Shown here: piece by piece, positions 1 to 12,823 of the stretch | How the letters are laid out: each line of letters begins with the position of its first letter | How positions within the stretch are numbered: the stretch's first letter is position 1 | Source: Cymbidium sinense | Taxonomy: Eukaryota > Streptophyta > Magnoliopsida > Asparagales > Orchidaceae | DNA length: 64,000 nucleotides | Assembly: GCA_021442155.1 (NCBI GenBank) | Contig: CM038221.1 | Span: forward strand, 48,183,648 to 48,247,647 | Direction of reading: 5' to 3' | Translations under genes and position numbers: made by a program | Notes under the pieces: model-generated | Databases searched by the model: none | Seen by the model: only the letters and a program-made list of their open reading frames with translations | Told to the model about the DNA's origin: nothing

Positions 1-560
1 AATCTTAATTTTGAGTGTTGTGTAGCCGTTCAAGACTTTAAATATAAATGTTTATAAAACTAAAAATTTTAATATAAACATAAATATTAATTTAATTATA
101 AAAAACAATAAAACAAATTTGGTCATGGTATTCTTTAACTCCTTTTTTTTAATAATAATAAATCAATATAATTAATAACAAAATATGAGAAATATAATTT
201 CTTTACTTTCTCAAATTATTAATATGTAAATAATAACATTGTCACGTTTGAAGAAGAATCAAGGATGCATATGAGAAAATCAATTTCATATGATCAAATA
301 TGAATTTTATTTCTTAAATTAAGTCACAATTGCAAGAATAAACACATTGATTATATGAAAATTGCAATTGCGATCAAAGTAAAATAGAAAAAAAATTTTG
401 CTATATTCTTTTATTCAAAATCAAGAATGGAAGTGATCTAAATGATATCGATTCTTTATGTACAAAAAAAAATTGAATTATATACTTTCATCTAAAATTT
501 TTGAATACCTAATATAAAAGATTAAGAGAAATTCATTTCTCAATGATTCAATATGATAGA
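1..560. other. AT-rich stretch, no gene seen
   Basis: Very AT-rich sequence with no reading frame or RNA that I can support. If the copia LTR to the right is a true 5' LTR on the minus strand, this stretch should be element interior, but I recognise no gag or pol residues in it. Confidence 0.5.
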
Positions 561-1004
561 GGCTCTAATACCATTTGTTAGAAACATATGAAGATAAAAA
601 TAAATTTATCTAGCCCGGATCTCATGTCAAATCATAAAGAAGATTTAATCATATTTGAATCCAAAGTAATTATTTTGGCCTCACTTCTAAAGGGTGTTCG
701 AGAGAGAGAGAGAGAGCATTTTTTCACTCAAGATGATGTGAAAAAATAAAAACCAACCTCTTAAAATGAGGATCATTACCCTATTTATACTTATGTATAT
801 CTCATTATATTTCAGTTCATTATTAAAATAAAATAAAATATTTCATCTCTATATATAATAATTCCATATAAAATTAATAAGATGTCTCAAAAGTCTAAAA
901 CTAATTAATCTTTATTTGACCATAAAATTAATAGGTTTAAAAATAAAATAGTACCTAATATATAATTAATTTTATATATGAATCCACGTTGAAAATTTTC
1001 AACA
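561..1004 (-). mobile_element. Ty1/copia LTR edge with primer-binding site
   Basis: Read on the minus strand, 561-573 is TGGTATTAGAGCC, close to the initiator-Met tRNA primer-binding site (TGGTATCAGAGC) used by plant copia elements. It is separated by two bases from a putative LTR at 576-1004 that begins TGTTG and ends AACA on that strand. The LTR holds a TATA box (GTATAAATAG, minus strand of 781-790) and a short GA repeat near 703-718. The interior would lie to the left and is not recognisable. No target-site duplication can be checked. It could be a truncated element or a chance resemblance. Confidence 0.5.
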
Positions 1005-1044
1005 AGTCTATATTATATTATATAAAAATTAAAATAAAAAAACT

Positions 1045-1320
1045 CTTCGTATCATGATTTACATATTTTCAAGAATATCTCAACTAATCATTACTTTTTA
1101 TTATTTATTCTTATTTAATAATAAGGTTTTAATCAACATTATTGGTTTAATCTTCGAAGTACAGAACAATTTATTAATTTCTACGTGGAGTTCTCTATAT
1201 TATTACTGATAGCAAAATCTTATGCAACCAAGACCATTGAAGTGAAAGGCCAAAGAATAATTGGCTTGGTGCTCTTCACTCTCTCTGGTTTTTTTATTAA
1301 TCTCAAAGCAATTGTATTTT
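1045..1320. repeat. Dispersed repeat, related to 23.9-24.4 kb
   Basis: The stretch from 'catgatttacatattttcaa' through 'aataattggcttggtg' and on to a T-rich end matches 23935-24415 over most of its length, in the same orientation. Here the unit is single. In the 24 kb copy its first half lies in a 222-bp tandem duplication. It is probably an old non-autonomous element or part of one; I found no clear terminal repeats. Confidence 0.7.
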
Positions 1321-1329
1321 ATTTTTCAT

Positions 1330-2057
1330 GAATTTTGATGTGTGATACTTTGCACCAGTGAATTACGGAAAGTGAGTGACAACCGTTGGAGGCTCAGAGC
1401 CAATAGTTGAGTAGCGGAATTTGTACCAAAAAAAAATTTTCATTCGCTTTTAGATTCATAATATCCAGATTATTCAAAAAATTGCCGCAATAAAGAATCG
1501 GGGGATACCGGACAAAATTGGCGGTTTAACTGAGGAACCCGAGAACCGATCCCTGTTCAAAGAATCTACTGATTTGCCCTTGATTTACGATCGGGAAAGT
1601 TTTCGCATGGTAGCTGAGATCCCTTGCCCAGTCCCCACATAGAAAATTGCAAAATTTATTTGTTTGATTTTGGAATTTCAGGACTAGAAAATGGTCGGAG
1701 AAATTCAAGATGCATCATCCAAACAAGATTCAAGATGATATTCAGTAATTTCTTAATTTCATCTTATATTTTTTCTTGACACTTCATAAATATTATAGGT
1801 AATATATATTATGTGTATGTTATTCTCTCATACAAGTTCATAATTGATTTTATTATATATAATCATTTTTAAATTTATATGAATGGATTTATGATAAGTT
1901 CATGCTTTGATGAACCAATTCATCTTCTTATAGGATGTATTTTGATAATTTATTTATTCACATTCTCTTTCATTATTCAACATTTATTTTCCTTTTTATA
2001 TTTAGAATGTAGCCTTCTGAAAGTCAAAATTTTATTTCTTTCCATAATGTTAGTGAG
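1330..2057. other. Non-coding, possible 5' part of the hAT element
   Basis: No gene seen. The less AT-rich patch around 1500-1640 contains 'cggtttaactgaggaacccg' and 'gagaaccgatccctgttcaa'. These resemble the 'ggttcgaacc' type subterminal words common in plant hAT elements, and similar words recur at 5090-5150 on the far side of the transposase. The element ends were not resolved. Confidence 0.35.
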
Positions 2058-4558
2058 AAAATAGATCCGGCTTGGAATCATTTTAGTGAATCTAGATGTC
2101 CAAATAGGAAAAAGAATATAAGTATTGTGACTAATATACAATGTAAGCATAAATAGAATGAAGCAATATTTAGCAGAGGTTAATGAGAACATTGGTCCAC
2201 GGAAAAAAGTTTCACATCATATTCACTTTCAAATACAAGAAAATTTAAAAGCAATATCTCAGAAAAAGTAAGATACACAAGAAGATAGAGAGAGTGTGTA
2301 TCCTTATAATCAACATATTATTGAAGAAGAGAGAGGCTCTTATTTATCCAAATCACAATCATCAACTACACATGATAAAGAATTACATTAATTAAAAAAG
2401 AAAAGTAGATGAAATTGATGCTTACTTTGCTCCATGAATAAAACTTGGGTCACAACTATCTTTAAAAAGTGTTTTGGCATCTAAATAAACAGTATAGAGA
2501 GTTGACATGGCCATTGTTATATGGTTTTTTGACAGTTATTTTCCATTCAATGCTTTAAATTCGTCATTTGCTCAGAAAGCTATAGATACAATACTTGTAT
2601 TGTACCGAGTTATGAACTTTCATCATATCATAGAATGAGAATTAATCTATTGAGGGATTTCAAAGAAGAATGTAAACTTCTAGTTTAATCTTATAGGCAT
2701 TGTTGGAAAAAAAAACATGATACACTTTAATAGCTGATGGATGGACAAATGTTAAAAATAGAACATTAATTAACTTTTTAGTTTATTGTCCATGAGGAGT
2801 ATATTTTTTAAAATCTATTGATGCTTCTAACACTAAGAAAGATGCTACAACTCTTTGTTCTTTATTTGCTGAAGTAGTTGAGTGGATAAGTCCAAAAAAT
2901 ATTGTGTAACTTGAGACTGATAATGCAGCAAATTATAAGAAGGTTGGAAAGTTATTGCATGAAAAGTACGAGAATATTTATTGGTCTCCTTGTGCAGCAC
3001 ATTGCTTGAATTTGATTCTAAAAATATTTGTAGCTTTTCTCATGTAGTGCATCTTGCTAAGAAGGCATCAAGATAACAATATTAATTTACAATCATATTT
3101 TCCTATTATCATTGTTGAGAAAAAGACAAGAGTGGAAAATAAGACGCAAGAGCTACTATTTTTGCAATAACTTTTATTACTTTGAAAAGTGTATATGATC
3201 ATAAACATGATTTGCAAGCTCTTGCTATAATAAGCATTATGTGGATTCAAAGTTAGCAAAAACTGTTAAAAAAAGAAGCATCTTCTATCATCATGGATAA
3301 TAAATTTTGGAATGATTGTTTAATCATGTCAAAAATAACAGGACCATTAATAAGATTATTGTGAGTTGTTGATTCAGACGAAAAACCATCTATTGGTTAT
3401 GTTTATGATGGCATGTATAGAACAAGAAAGACACTTAAAAGAATGTTTAGAGGTGTTAAAAGATTGTATAAGTCATATACTTATATTATTAATAAAAGAT
3501 GGGATGAACAACTCCGCCAAGGTATTTACTCAGCTGCTTATTTCTTAAATCCATATTTTCAGTATGATCAAGAGAATTACTGTCAAAAATCAGAAGTTAT
3601 GCAAAGATTAATTGAACTTATTAGAAATAAAGATATATATCCCAAGCCTAAATTAGCAATGAATTAAGTTAGAATATATCGGGATAATTTAGAAAGTTTG
3701 GGAAGCCGATTGCACTCACTATGGCCAAAGAAATGCAACCTGGTTAGTGAGTTTTCATAAATTCATTTATTTTTCATTGTATCTCATTATCTTTTTTTGA
3801 CATATTTTATAATTTTGAGGTTAATTAAATTTTTATATGTAGATGAATGGTGGAAGATATTTGGTTCTAGTGCTCCTAATTTATAAAAATTGACTATTAG
3901 AATTTTAAGCCAAACTTCTTCTTCCGGGTGTGAAAGAAATTGGAGTATTTTCGAACAAATTCATACAAAAAGAAAAAATAATTTGAAACACCAGAGGTTA
4001 AATGATCTTTTCTATGTTCATTATAATCTTAATTTGAGGAACATGTATGCTTTTTTTAATCTTTTATTATTATGCTATTATTCTTAAGTTCTTAACATTG
4101 ATACTTATCTAAAATTTTATGTTTATTTGATATGTTTCATCTTAAAAAAAGAAATTATGATCAATTGAATTATTCGAGTATTGAGACAATAGATTTTTGG
4201 ATAGTTGATGAAGAATGCACTCTTGAATTAAATTATGATGATTTAGAGAATTAAATATATAAAGTTGATGTCATTCTTATTATTGAAGGAGTAAATATAG
4301 CATCCAATATAACAACTAATAGTAAGTTAATTAAATTATACTTATGTTGATTATAAAGATGAACAAATAATTTATTTTGTATATGTGATTTATAGATACT
4401 AATGAGAGTAATGAAGAAACTGGGCAACAAATGAAAGACATGAAACACCTGAACATGATATTTTAGAAGCTTTTGGAGTTGATTGGGAGACAAACTTTCG
4501 GGAAGCAGCTTTTGATGGAGGATCATTTGAAGAAACAATATTTAGAGATGAATTTTAA
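2058..4558 (+). pseudogene. hAT-superfamily transposase, decayed
   Basis: A cut-and-paste DNA transposase broken by stops and frameshifts. In order: a BED-finger-like start 'DPAWNHFSESRCPN' near 2070; a DUF659 block near 2730-2835 ('ADGWTNVKNRTLINFLVYCP', then 'SIDAS'); the RNase H-like core near 2915-3020 ('TDNAANYKKVGKLL', 'YWSPCAAHCLNLIL'); a middle block at 3413-3667 ('RWDEQLRQGIYSAAYFLNP'); and the hAT C-terminal dimerisation motif at 3890-4040 ('SSSGCERNWSIFEQIHTKRK', 'QRLNDLFYVHYNL'). An acidic tail follows to about 4558. Family identity is firm; terminal inverted repeats and the 8-bp target duplication were not found. It is too broken to encode a working enzyme as read. Confidence 0.9.
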
Positions 4559-4559
4559 T

Positions 4560-5930
4560 ATATTTAACTAGAATCTATTTCTTTTGAACTTATTTTAGAG
4601 ATAAATTTTAATATGTATTTGATATTTTAGTTTTTAGAGGAAGTTTTCGGCTAAAGAATACAAAATTATTGATACGTAACATATCATTTTTATTGAATTA
4701 TTAATATGTCAATTTTTTTATGACTTGTTATTTATTAGTTTTAATTGTTAAGTGTTATGCATCATAATTTACAATGTCTTTCTGTTGTTAGTTTTGTTTA
4801 TATTTTGCTTATATATTTTATATAGTTGATGCCAAATTACTAATTTTATTTTAATTTCAATTTTTTTAGATAAGCTATTCCTTGAAGCTCTACAATGGGT
4901 TATTTCAAAGAATTATCATGGCTACAAAAATGTATTTATATATTAATGCATTTAACTTTAAAATTGCAGGATATTTTTTTACATATGATTTGTATTTTAT
5001 AATTCATTTCTCTCAAATTGCACATATTATATGATTATTTGATCATTTAAATCTCATTTAGATAATTTTAATATTTATTATATCATCCGGTTCAACCCCG
5101 ATTTGACCTTTAAACCTTGAACCTCTCTATTTTTCGGTTCTATGTCATGTCCGATTTTCACAACCATGTTGATACGAACTATGTAAGATTATGGGTCCCA
5201 TCGGCTGGGATCTTCACTCTCAACGTGAGGCAGTCAAAACAGGATGCGAGAGTTTAATTTGACATTAAGGCTCAATATTTCAAATAATAATAAAAAAAAA
5301 GATTCATACGAACTTAAGAGGATGAAAGAAGGAATATTTTTAAACAAAATATGTAGATTCTATTTTATATTTCTTTATTCATTTAATTATATAAAATATA
5401 AATTTATATGACACCTATTGTCATTTTTTTATATTTTAACTATATTGATTTTTTATAAAAAATTAATTCAGATAATCGAATTAAATTTCTCAATGGAAAG
5501 GATATAAAAATGGTGAATTTAGGGTATATAAATACAAAATTAAATTAAATTAATTATTAATGCATCACTCTTATTTTATAGTAAATTTAATAATTCTAAC
5601 ACTTTAGAATAGAATTTCCTTTACTTTTAAGATAATTTTATTTTATTTTTTATATTTATTTTGAGGGTGTATAATACATAGATAATTAAATAACTCTTAG
5701 ATTATATTTATTTTAGTGTATTAAAATATTCATAGTAATAAAAAGAGTTTTTATTATTTTAATATTGCATAAAAGTCTTACATATATTCAAATAAGATAA
5801 GATTAGAATAGCTTATAAGAGATATAAAATTTTTCATGTTAAAAGCTCAAAAAATAAAACAAAAAAAGGCTAATCATTTGGTCCAATTGAAAAGATCTTA
5901 ATAGCCTAACTCGTTGATTATAAAAGATAC
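4560..5930. other. AT-rich non-coding stretch
   Basis: No gene seen. A C/G-richer island at 5090-5270 ('ccggttcaaccccgatttga' and following) may be the hAT element's right subterminal region. The rest is AT-rich with A/T runs. Confidence 0.4.
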
Positions 5931-6469
5931 ATCTTCTCTTAATTGAGATCTTCATGCATTTATTTTAAGATCAATGGCAAATATCTATGACACTAGCGAT
6001 AATAAGCGTTAACCATATTGGAGATTATTGGTGTCTAACTAGGTAGTAATATAGAGCAATAAATTTGTTAGTGTAAGGGGCATCTAAGTTGGTATTGAGG
6101 ATGGGTGATGATATAATTGGAATCAATCTGTATTAATATTAGTGTCAATGACAAACAACAATATTATTAGTGGCTATGATCAATGACCTTGATACCATCA
6201 ATGAGTGTTAACATTGGTGTTCAGAATAGATGATGACTTCAATGACATTCACAGACATCCTCATTGATATTGATTGTGGATGTTAACCTTATTGGTAAAC
6301 ATGAATGTTGACCATAATGGCTATATCAAGCATTGAGTGTTAACCTTAGGGGTAATGTTAGAGTTGGCATTGATGTCGATATCATGGGTCAACAGTTTTT
6401 GTGAGAATAATGTCAATGTTATTAGTTATAATAGGTGGCAATCTTATTGACATAGGCATGTGTTAAGCT

Positions 6470-7850
6470 CTGTACCAAGAATGTGTGTCAATTATGACAA
6501 CATTCTCTCTAAATGGTTCCTTACAAGGTATCTATCTCTTTAGCAAAATGGTCAATACTCTTAAAGATAAGTTCACTATTTCTATTGGTGATGGGAGTTA
6601 AACATTACTGGTTTGGGATCCATGGCAGAATGATAGAGAAATTAGGGACATCTTGGATCTCACCTCCTTTGCTACCTTAAATTTTAACTCTAATTCTTCT
6701 TTATCTATTGCTCTAGATAGCTCTGATTGGAACTTACTTTTTATTTCATCTCATCTTAAGTTTTAGAATATTATTAAATATATCGAAGTATTTTGTCCTA
6801 TGAACTATATTTTATGGAATGGTGTGGCAAAACCCCTCATTACAGTCTATTATTGAGGTTTTTTTATTCTTCTTCAACTATGGTATGATTATATAATTCT
6901 ACTTGGTACAAAAGTTTTCCATCAGACAATCTTTATTCTCTTGGTTAACCTTAAAATTTCCAACTCTTTATTAATTGGAGGTCTTGTTATTAATATTCAA
7001 TGCCTATTTTGTGATGCATCCTCTGATTCTATTTCACATTTATATTTTGAATATGGATTTTCTAATGTGGTTTTAAAAGACTGTCTATCATGGATAACTA
7101 CTTTGCTTATCCCTTCTCTTCCACAGATTTTGGACTATGTTAATAACCTTAAACTCACTTCTTCTATCGTCAAGAATTTTTACATTTTATCAATTCGTTG
7201 TATTACTTATTTCATTTCGACAGAAAAGACATTCTAGTAGCTCTTTTGCCATCTTTTTAAATATTAAATATGTGGTTTAGGCTAAATTTAAAAACTGGAT
7301 GCAAGATTTTTGGTGGTAAGCTCTGAGTTGTGATTACTTTGATTTCCTATTACTTTTGTTTAATCATTTTACTAGTTTGGTGTGGCACCTCTCTTATATG
7401 TATTGGATTGGTAGCTACTTACCTACAACCTTCATATATGCTTTGGTGCCTAGATGATCTATTTTTGGAATATGGCTCAACATTCCTTTTCGGGGGCTAT
7501 GATGACATCTTCAATTACATGAAACACAATAAAATTTATTAATCCAATTTTATGAACTACCTCTATGCTTTTTCTTAAGATCTCAATATTTTGATATACC
7601 CATGTGGTTTTATGATTTACTTTTCAATTTTTTCTTGGCAATAATCTCAAAATTATACTGCAAAATTTGCATGAGTTTAACTTCATTATGCTAAAATCAT
7701 TATGAATTATTTTTTTTAGCCCGCTATGTTCTTATAAATATTTCTTTTGTCTTTAATTTTTCTTTTGATTTTGTAAGTTTTATCTTGTCTCTTTTATCTT
7801 TTAAACATTTTTATTCAATGAAAATTTGGGGTAAGCTCTTAATTTTGTTC
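6470..7850 (+). mobile_element. L1-type LINE 3' end (copy 1), pseudogenised
   Basis: The C-terminal part of a LINE ORF2. It has the 'VWDPWQNDREIRDILDLTSF' block typical of plant non-LTR polyproteins at about 6600-6670, then the zinc-binding reverse-transcriptase C-terminal domain (zf-RVT) at 6941-7110, 'CLFCDASSDSISHLYFEYGF'. Frames are broken by stops. The 3' end, with 'aaaatttggggtaagctctt', is followed directly by an (AT)n tract instead of a clean poly(A). Reverse transcriptase and endonuclease are absent, so the insertion is 5'-truncated. Confidence 0.8.

Positions 7851-7852
<2 letters not shown>

Positions 7853-7922
<70 letters not shown>
7853..7922. repeat. (AT)n microsatellite at LINE tail
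   Basis: About 70 bp of uninterrupted AT dinucleotides directly after the LINE 3' sequence. The matching place in copy 2 has (CT)n(AT)n. Confidence 0.95.
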
Positions 7923-7925
<3 letters not shown>

Positions 7926-9069
7926 CAAAATACAAACTTCAATTACTTCTGATTTAAAAAACTTAAAATTTCAAATTTTATTTAACTAGATGTATTAGAA
8001 ATGTAAAAGAAATTAAACACTGCCATTATTATGTTTCTTTATATTACATTAAACTAGAGTTTTAACATTTTGTATATCCGAGTAGAGCCTCTTTAACTGA
8101 TTCAAGGGATCTTCATTCTCAATATTGTCATCAATTATTATCAGCATTGTAAATTTTATTTATCTAATTGAGTTTTGTTATAGTTTTTAATTTTATTTAA
8201 TATGTAAACAAAATAATATCAATTTGTGTTAAATTCACTCAAACTCTCAAAAAAAAAATTTATAACATATAGAAAAACTTTCTCAAAAGTTTAATTTTAC
8301 CTAATATATTTTATCAATTTAAGCCATCAAATATATATTAAATTTTTTTAATAACTCATATATTATTAAACTTCAAGTCCTTTGATTTTTTTTTTCCTTT
8401 GAAATAATAATAACTCATATATATATTGTAATTGATAAATGATTTTATAACTCCTTAAAAATTTTAATGACTTATTTTAAAATGTGAAAGAATTTTATGT
8501 CCAATCAATTAATCAAAACACAATTTTTTTTTCCTAAAATCAAAAATTAGAATCAAATATTTTACAATTTATCACTCAACATTCTTAAAAAAAAATAGAT
8601 GCTCTTTCTCTTAATTGAGATCTCAGTAGAAACATCATGTATTTATTTTAGGATCATTGATAATTAACTATGATAATATCTATAATAAACATTAATCATA
8701 TTGGAGATTGTTGGTGTAATGAGCATATAAGTTAGTATTGACGATGGGTGATGATGTTGTTAGTTTTAACACATTAATATTGGTGTCGGTACAATAACAT
8801 TATTAGTGACTGATCAATGACCCTTAAAATGAGTGTTAACATTGGTGTTGAAAGATGATGACTTCATGGCATTCACAGATCCTCATTGATATTGATTGTG
8901 GATGCTAACCTTATTGGTAAACATGAATGTTGACCATAATGGCTATATCAAGCATTGAGTGTTAACCTTAGGGGTAATGTTAGAGTTGGCATTGATGTCG
9001 ATATCATGGGTCAAAGTATTTGGTGACAATATGTCATGTTATTTTGGCAATCTTATTGTAGCTATGTAT

Positions 9070-10399
9070 CTCTACCAAGTATGTGTGTCAATAATGACAA
9101 CATTCTCTCTAAATGGTTCCTTACAAGGTATCTATCTCTTTAGCAAAATAGCTAGTAATCTTAAAGATAAGTTCACTATTTTTATTGGCGATGATTGTAA
9201 AAAATTGCTAGTTTTGGATCCATGGCTTAATGATAGAGGAATTTGGGACATATTGGATCTCACCCCTTTTGCTATCTTTAATTTTAAGTCTAACTCATGT
9301 TTATCTATTGCTCTGGATAGCTCTAGTTGGACCTTACTTTTTATTTCATCTCATCTTCACTTTTGGAATATTATTAAATATATCAAGGTGTTTTATCCTA
9401 TGAGCTATCTTTTGTGGAATGGTATGGAAAACCCCTCATTTCAGTCTATTATTGAGATTCTTTATTTTTCTTTGACTATGATATGATTACATAAATCAAT
9501 TTAGCATAAAGATACTCTATTAGATAATTTTTATACTCTTGGTTAGCCTTAAAGGGATGCCTTAAAATTTCTAACTCTCTATTATCTTGAGATCTAGTTA
9601 TTGATACTTATTGCATATTTTGTGGCGCATCCTCAGATTCTATTTATAATTTATATTTTGAATGCGGATTTTCTAATGTGGTTTTAAAAGGTTGACTATC
9701 TTGGACAGCTACATTTTTGCTTAACTCTTCTTTTCTATAAATTTTGAATCATGTTAGCAACCTTAAACACACTTCTTCATCAAATATTTTAACTTTATAT
9801 CAATTTGTTGCATTAGTTATTTCATTTGGAGAGAAAAGAGTAGTGGAAAATTTAATAGACATTCTAGCAACTCTTCTACCATCATTTTAAAGATTAAATT
9901 TATGGTTTGGGTCAATTTTAAGAACTTAATGCTAGATTTTTGGCGGGAAACTTTGAGATGTGATTATTTTGAATTGCTATTACTTTCATTTGATCATTCT
10001 GCTGACTTGGTGTAGCATATCTTATATGTATCGGATGGTAGTTACTTACCACCTCCATAATTGCTTTGGTGCCTAGATGATCTATTTTTGAAACATGACT
10101 CAATGTTTCTTTTTTCAATGATGAAATCTTCAATTAGATGCAATACAATAAAATTTATTTACCAATTTGATGATCTATCTCTTTGCTTTTGTTAAGATCT
10201 TATATTTTGGTATATTCATGATTATTCTTCAAATTTTTGTGAGTTTAACTTTATTGTGATAAAATCATTATAAATTATCTTTTTGAGACCTCATGATCTT
10301 ATAAACATTTCTTTCATCTTTAATTTTCCTTTGAGTTTGTAAGTTTTATCTTGTCTCTTCTATCCTTTAAATGTTTTTTATTCAATAAAAATTTAGGGT

Positions 10400-10402
<3 letters not shown>
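9070..10402 (+). mobile_element. L1-type LINE 3' end (copy 2), partly open
   Basis: Same LINE fragment as at 6470-7850. Here 8959-9486 stays open and reads 'LVLDPWLNDRGIWDILDLTP', then 'HFWNIIKYIKVFYPMSYLLW'. The zf-RVT part follows at about 9600-9690 with several breaks ('CIFCGASSDS'). The 3' end near 10388 leads into (CT)n(AT)n. The longer open frame does not imply function, because the 5' two thirds of ORF2 is missing. Confidence 0.8.
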
Positions 10403-10449
<47 letters not shown>

Positions 10450-10450
10450 A
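10403..10450. repeat. (CT)n(AT)n microsatellite at LINE tail
   Basis: CT repeat running into an AT repeat directly after the LINE copy 2 tail, at the same relative place as the pure AT tract of copy 1. Confidence 0.95.
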
Positions 10451-10589
10451 TATGAACAAAATGTAAACTTCAATTTGTGATTAAATTAACAAAATTTCAA
10501 ATTTTATTTAATTAAAGTATTAGAAATAAAAGAAATTAAACACTCTTATATTCCTTTACATTACATAAAACAAGAGTTTTAATATTTTA

Positions 10590-10854
10590 GAAAATTAATT
10601 GAAAATAAATAAATATAAATTGATTTTTTAAAGGAATTAAGATCCCTCTTTTATATAGTTTTTAATTTAAAAATTATCCGACTTTAAAAAAAATTCAAAA
10701 TGCATCACAAGAAGCTCATCTCCTCATGATACAATTTTCATTAGCCTCGTTGGGCTTCTATTTGAAGAAGGTTCTCTTTATAATACTTTTTTTTTATCAC
10801 GAATTTATATAGTATCTATGGAATTGTTTTTCATTTCATTTTGTGTTCGGATTA

Positions 10855-10893
<39 letters not shown>

Positions 10894-11330
10894 ACAAGCC
10901 CAAAAAAAAAATTTCCTCTAAGCACTCGAAATAAAGGGCTATTTGTCTATTTCTCCATAAGCATAATTTAAAAAAATTAGTTTTCATCCATGATTATGAG
11001 AAAAATCCAGCTTCCTCTTGCATCAATTATGCAAACAAACATAATCGTGAAAGGATTGAGAAAGCCAAACAACATTGATCCTTCTTAGTCCGGTTATCAG
11101 AAATAGTTTGATCGAATTTTTCATTAAGATAGTTTTAAATTTATCGAATTTCTTTTAATAAAAATATAATCTAAATTTTGATTGATTACTCATTAATTAT
11201 ACTATTGTTAAAATAAATTTACTAAGTATGACAGAAATACTTATCAATTTTTATTTTTTATATGATGATAAATAATTATAATAAATTCAATAGTTCTAAT
11301 ATACAAATTTTTTTCATTAAAGCATCTTGA
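10590..11330. other. Extra block in duplication copy 2, with (ATT)n
   Basis: Present in copy 2 of the segmental duplication and absent from copy 1, where 'gagttttaacatttt' joins 'gtatatcc' directly. It includes an (ATT)n run at about 10856-10892 and otherwise AT-rich sequence. No terminal inverted repeats or coding homology were recognised. Confidence 0.6.
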
Positions 11331-11647
11331 AGTTTTGTATATCCCACTAGAACCTCTTTAACTGATTCAAGTGATCTTCATTTTCATTATTGTCATCAAT
11401 TATCATCAATATTATAAATTTTATTTTTCTAATAGAGTTTTATTATTTTTATATAATTTTTAATTTTATTTAATATGTGAATAAAATAATATTGAATTGT
11501 GATTAAATTCATCAAAATCTCAACCAAAAAAAAAGATTATAACATATATAAGAATTTTTTTCAAAAGTTTAATTTTAACATATTTTATCAATTTAAGCTC
11601 GAATATATTTTAAAATTTATTAGTAAAAGAACTAACTATATGTGTTA

Positions 11648-12789
11648 TGATATGAACACATATCCCCAAACCATCGAGACCAAAGAATAAACCAAATTGG
11701 CTAAAGACATTAACAACTAGCAGAAGAAGATCCGTAATAACAGAGAATAAATCAATAGGTAAATAAATAAAATAATTAGCTTTTGATTTCCATACATAAA
11801 AGAAAATATCACAAAGACAGACACGATTACATGAGAATCAAGAGGTATAACATATAACAAGCTAGCCAGATAAACATAAGATTAATAAGCATGAGATCAA
11901 GAAATCTAACGGCAAGACATCTAAACAAGATTAAAGCATGAAGATCAAAGTCTAACTAACTACACAAGAGGCAAGACTCTATAAGTGAATTAGCAACAGA
12001 GAAAAACCTTCTAGAAGAGCGACAAAGACTATAAATAGAGCGAGGAAATCAGAAAGGGTTGAAGAATTTATCTCAAGAACTCCTCGTCTAATTTCTCAAG
12101 TCTTCTCCTCCTCTTTCTCCGGTCTTTCTCTCCCTCTGTCAATTCTCACGGTGGAAACCGGGAAAACCCAAACAGACGGCAAATCCCGGATCTCCTCCAA
12201 ATTCTCTCTCAGTGGTTGACATCTCACGGGACCTTTCTACGGTGGATCTTCCTTGGATCGACCATCGCCGGTAAGGATCTCCTCTTTCTCCCTCGATCTT
12301 CCCTCGAACCCTAGCGGAATGGCCGAACGCAATAGAGCAAATGAATTAGGGTTTACTGATTGATCCAATAAATCGATTAACCCGATGCGACACTGTTTTC
12401 CACTCAAACCATCCCGATCCTTAATCCAAGATCAAACCGATCGAGGCCAACATCGTAATTCCACTCACCTGAAGGAAAGGAAACCGCGTGATCAAAACAA
12501 AGATCCAGGCGAGATCATTACAGATCCAATGGTTTCCAAGAGTCTAAGAAGAACGCAATCCAAGTGAGCCCATCCAACGGCGAGAAAAAAGCGCTAGATC
12601 CAGCGGATCGGAAGCTCCCCGATTCCTTCCTTTTCGGCCGGGTTAACTCATTGGAAAGGGTTTAACTCATTTTCTTGACTCAACTCACACCCAATGAACC
12701 TGAAAGCGAAATGTAAAATTAACTCAATTATTCCTCAAGCTCACATGTCACAAGTCAGTTAATCATCTCGGTATATAAGAACCTTATCA
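11648..12789 (+). repeat. Chromovirus 5' LTR
   Basis: It starts TGATATGAACACATATCCCC and ends CTTATCA, and is 1142 bp. A TATA box (TATAAATAG) lies at 12030-12038, followed by a pyrimidine-rich leader near 12080-12140. It differs from the 3' LTR mainly by short gaps and by substitutions. Confidence 0.9.
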
Positions 12790-12812
12790 TTGGTGCTCTC
12801 GTTGAGATCCCA
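12790..12812 (+). other. Putative primer-binding site
   Basis: The sequence right after the 5' LTR, TTGGTGCTCTCGTTGAGATC, is where minus-strand DNA synthesis is primed. It begins with TGG after one spacer base, as tRNA-primed sites do. I cannot name the tRNA. Confidence 0.5.
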
Positions 12813-12823
12813 CAACTCAAACA

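Larger units (their letters stand above)
5935..8335. repeat. Segmental duplication, copy 1 (2.4 kb)
   Basis: This segment recurs, in the same orientation, at 8605-11640. Both copies start 'ctcttaattgagatct', run through the same LINE 3' end, continue with 'atgaacaaaat', and end past 'cctctttaactgattcaa' near 'tttatcaatttaagc'. The copies differ by many substitutions and short indels, so the event is not recent. The part at 5990-6460 is itself made of imperfect words like 'gttaaccttattgg' and 'attggtgt', suggesting an old minisatellite. Confidence 0.85.
8605..11640. repeat. Segmental duplication, copy 2 (3.0 kb)
   Basis: Second copy of the 5935-8335 segment, about 2.67 kb downstream in direct orientation. 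It carries an extra block of roughly 0.7 kb (about 10590-11330) absent from copy 1, either inserted here or lost there. Its right end abuts the chromovirus 5' LTR at 11648. Confidence 0.85.

Noticed and set aside
10805..10987. Frame with a run of asparagines
   Set aside because: Translation of the (ATT)n tract.
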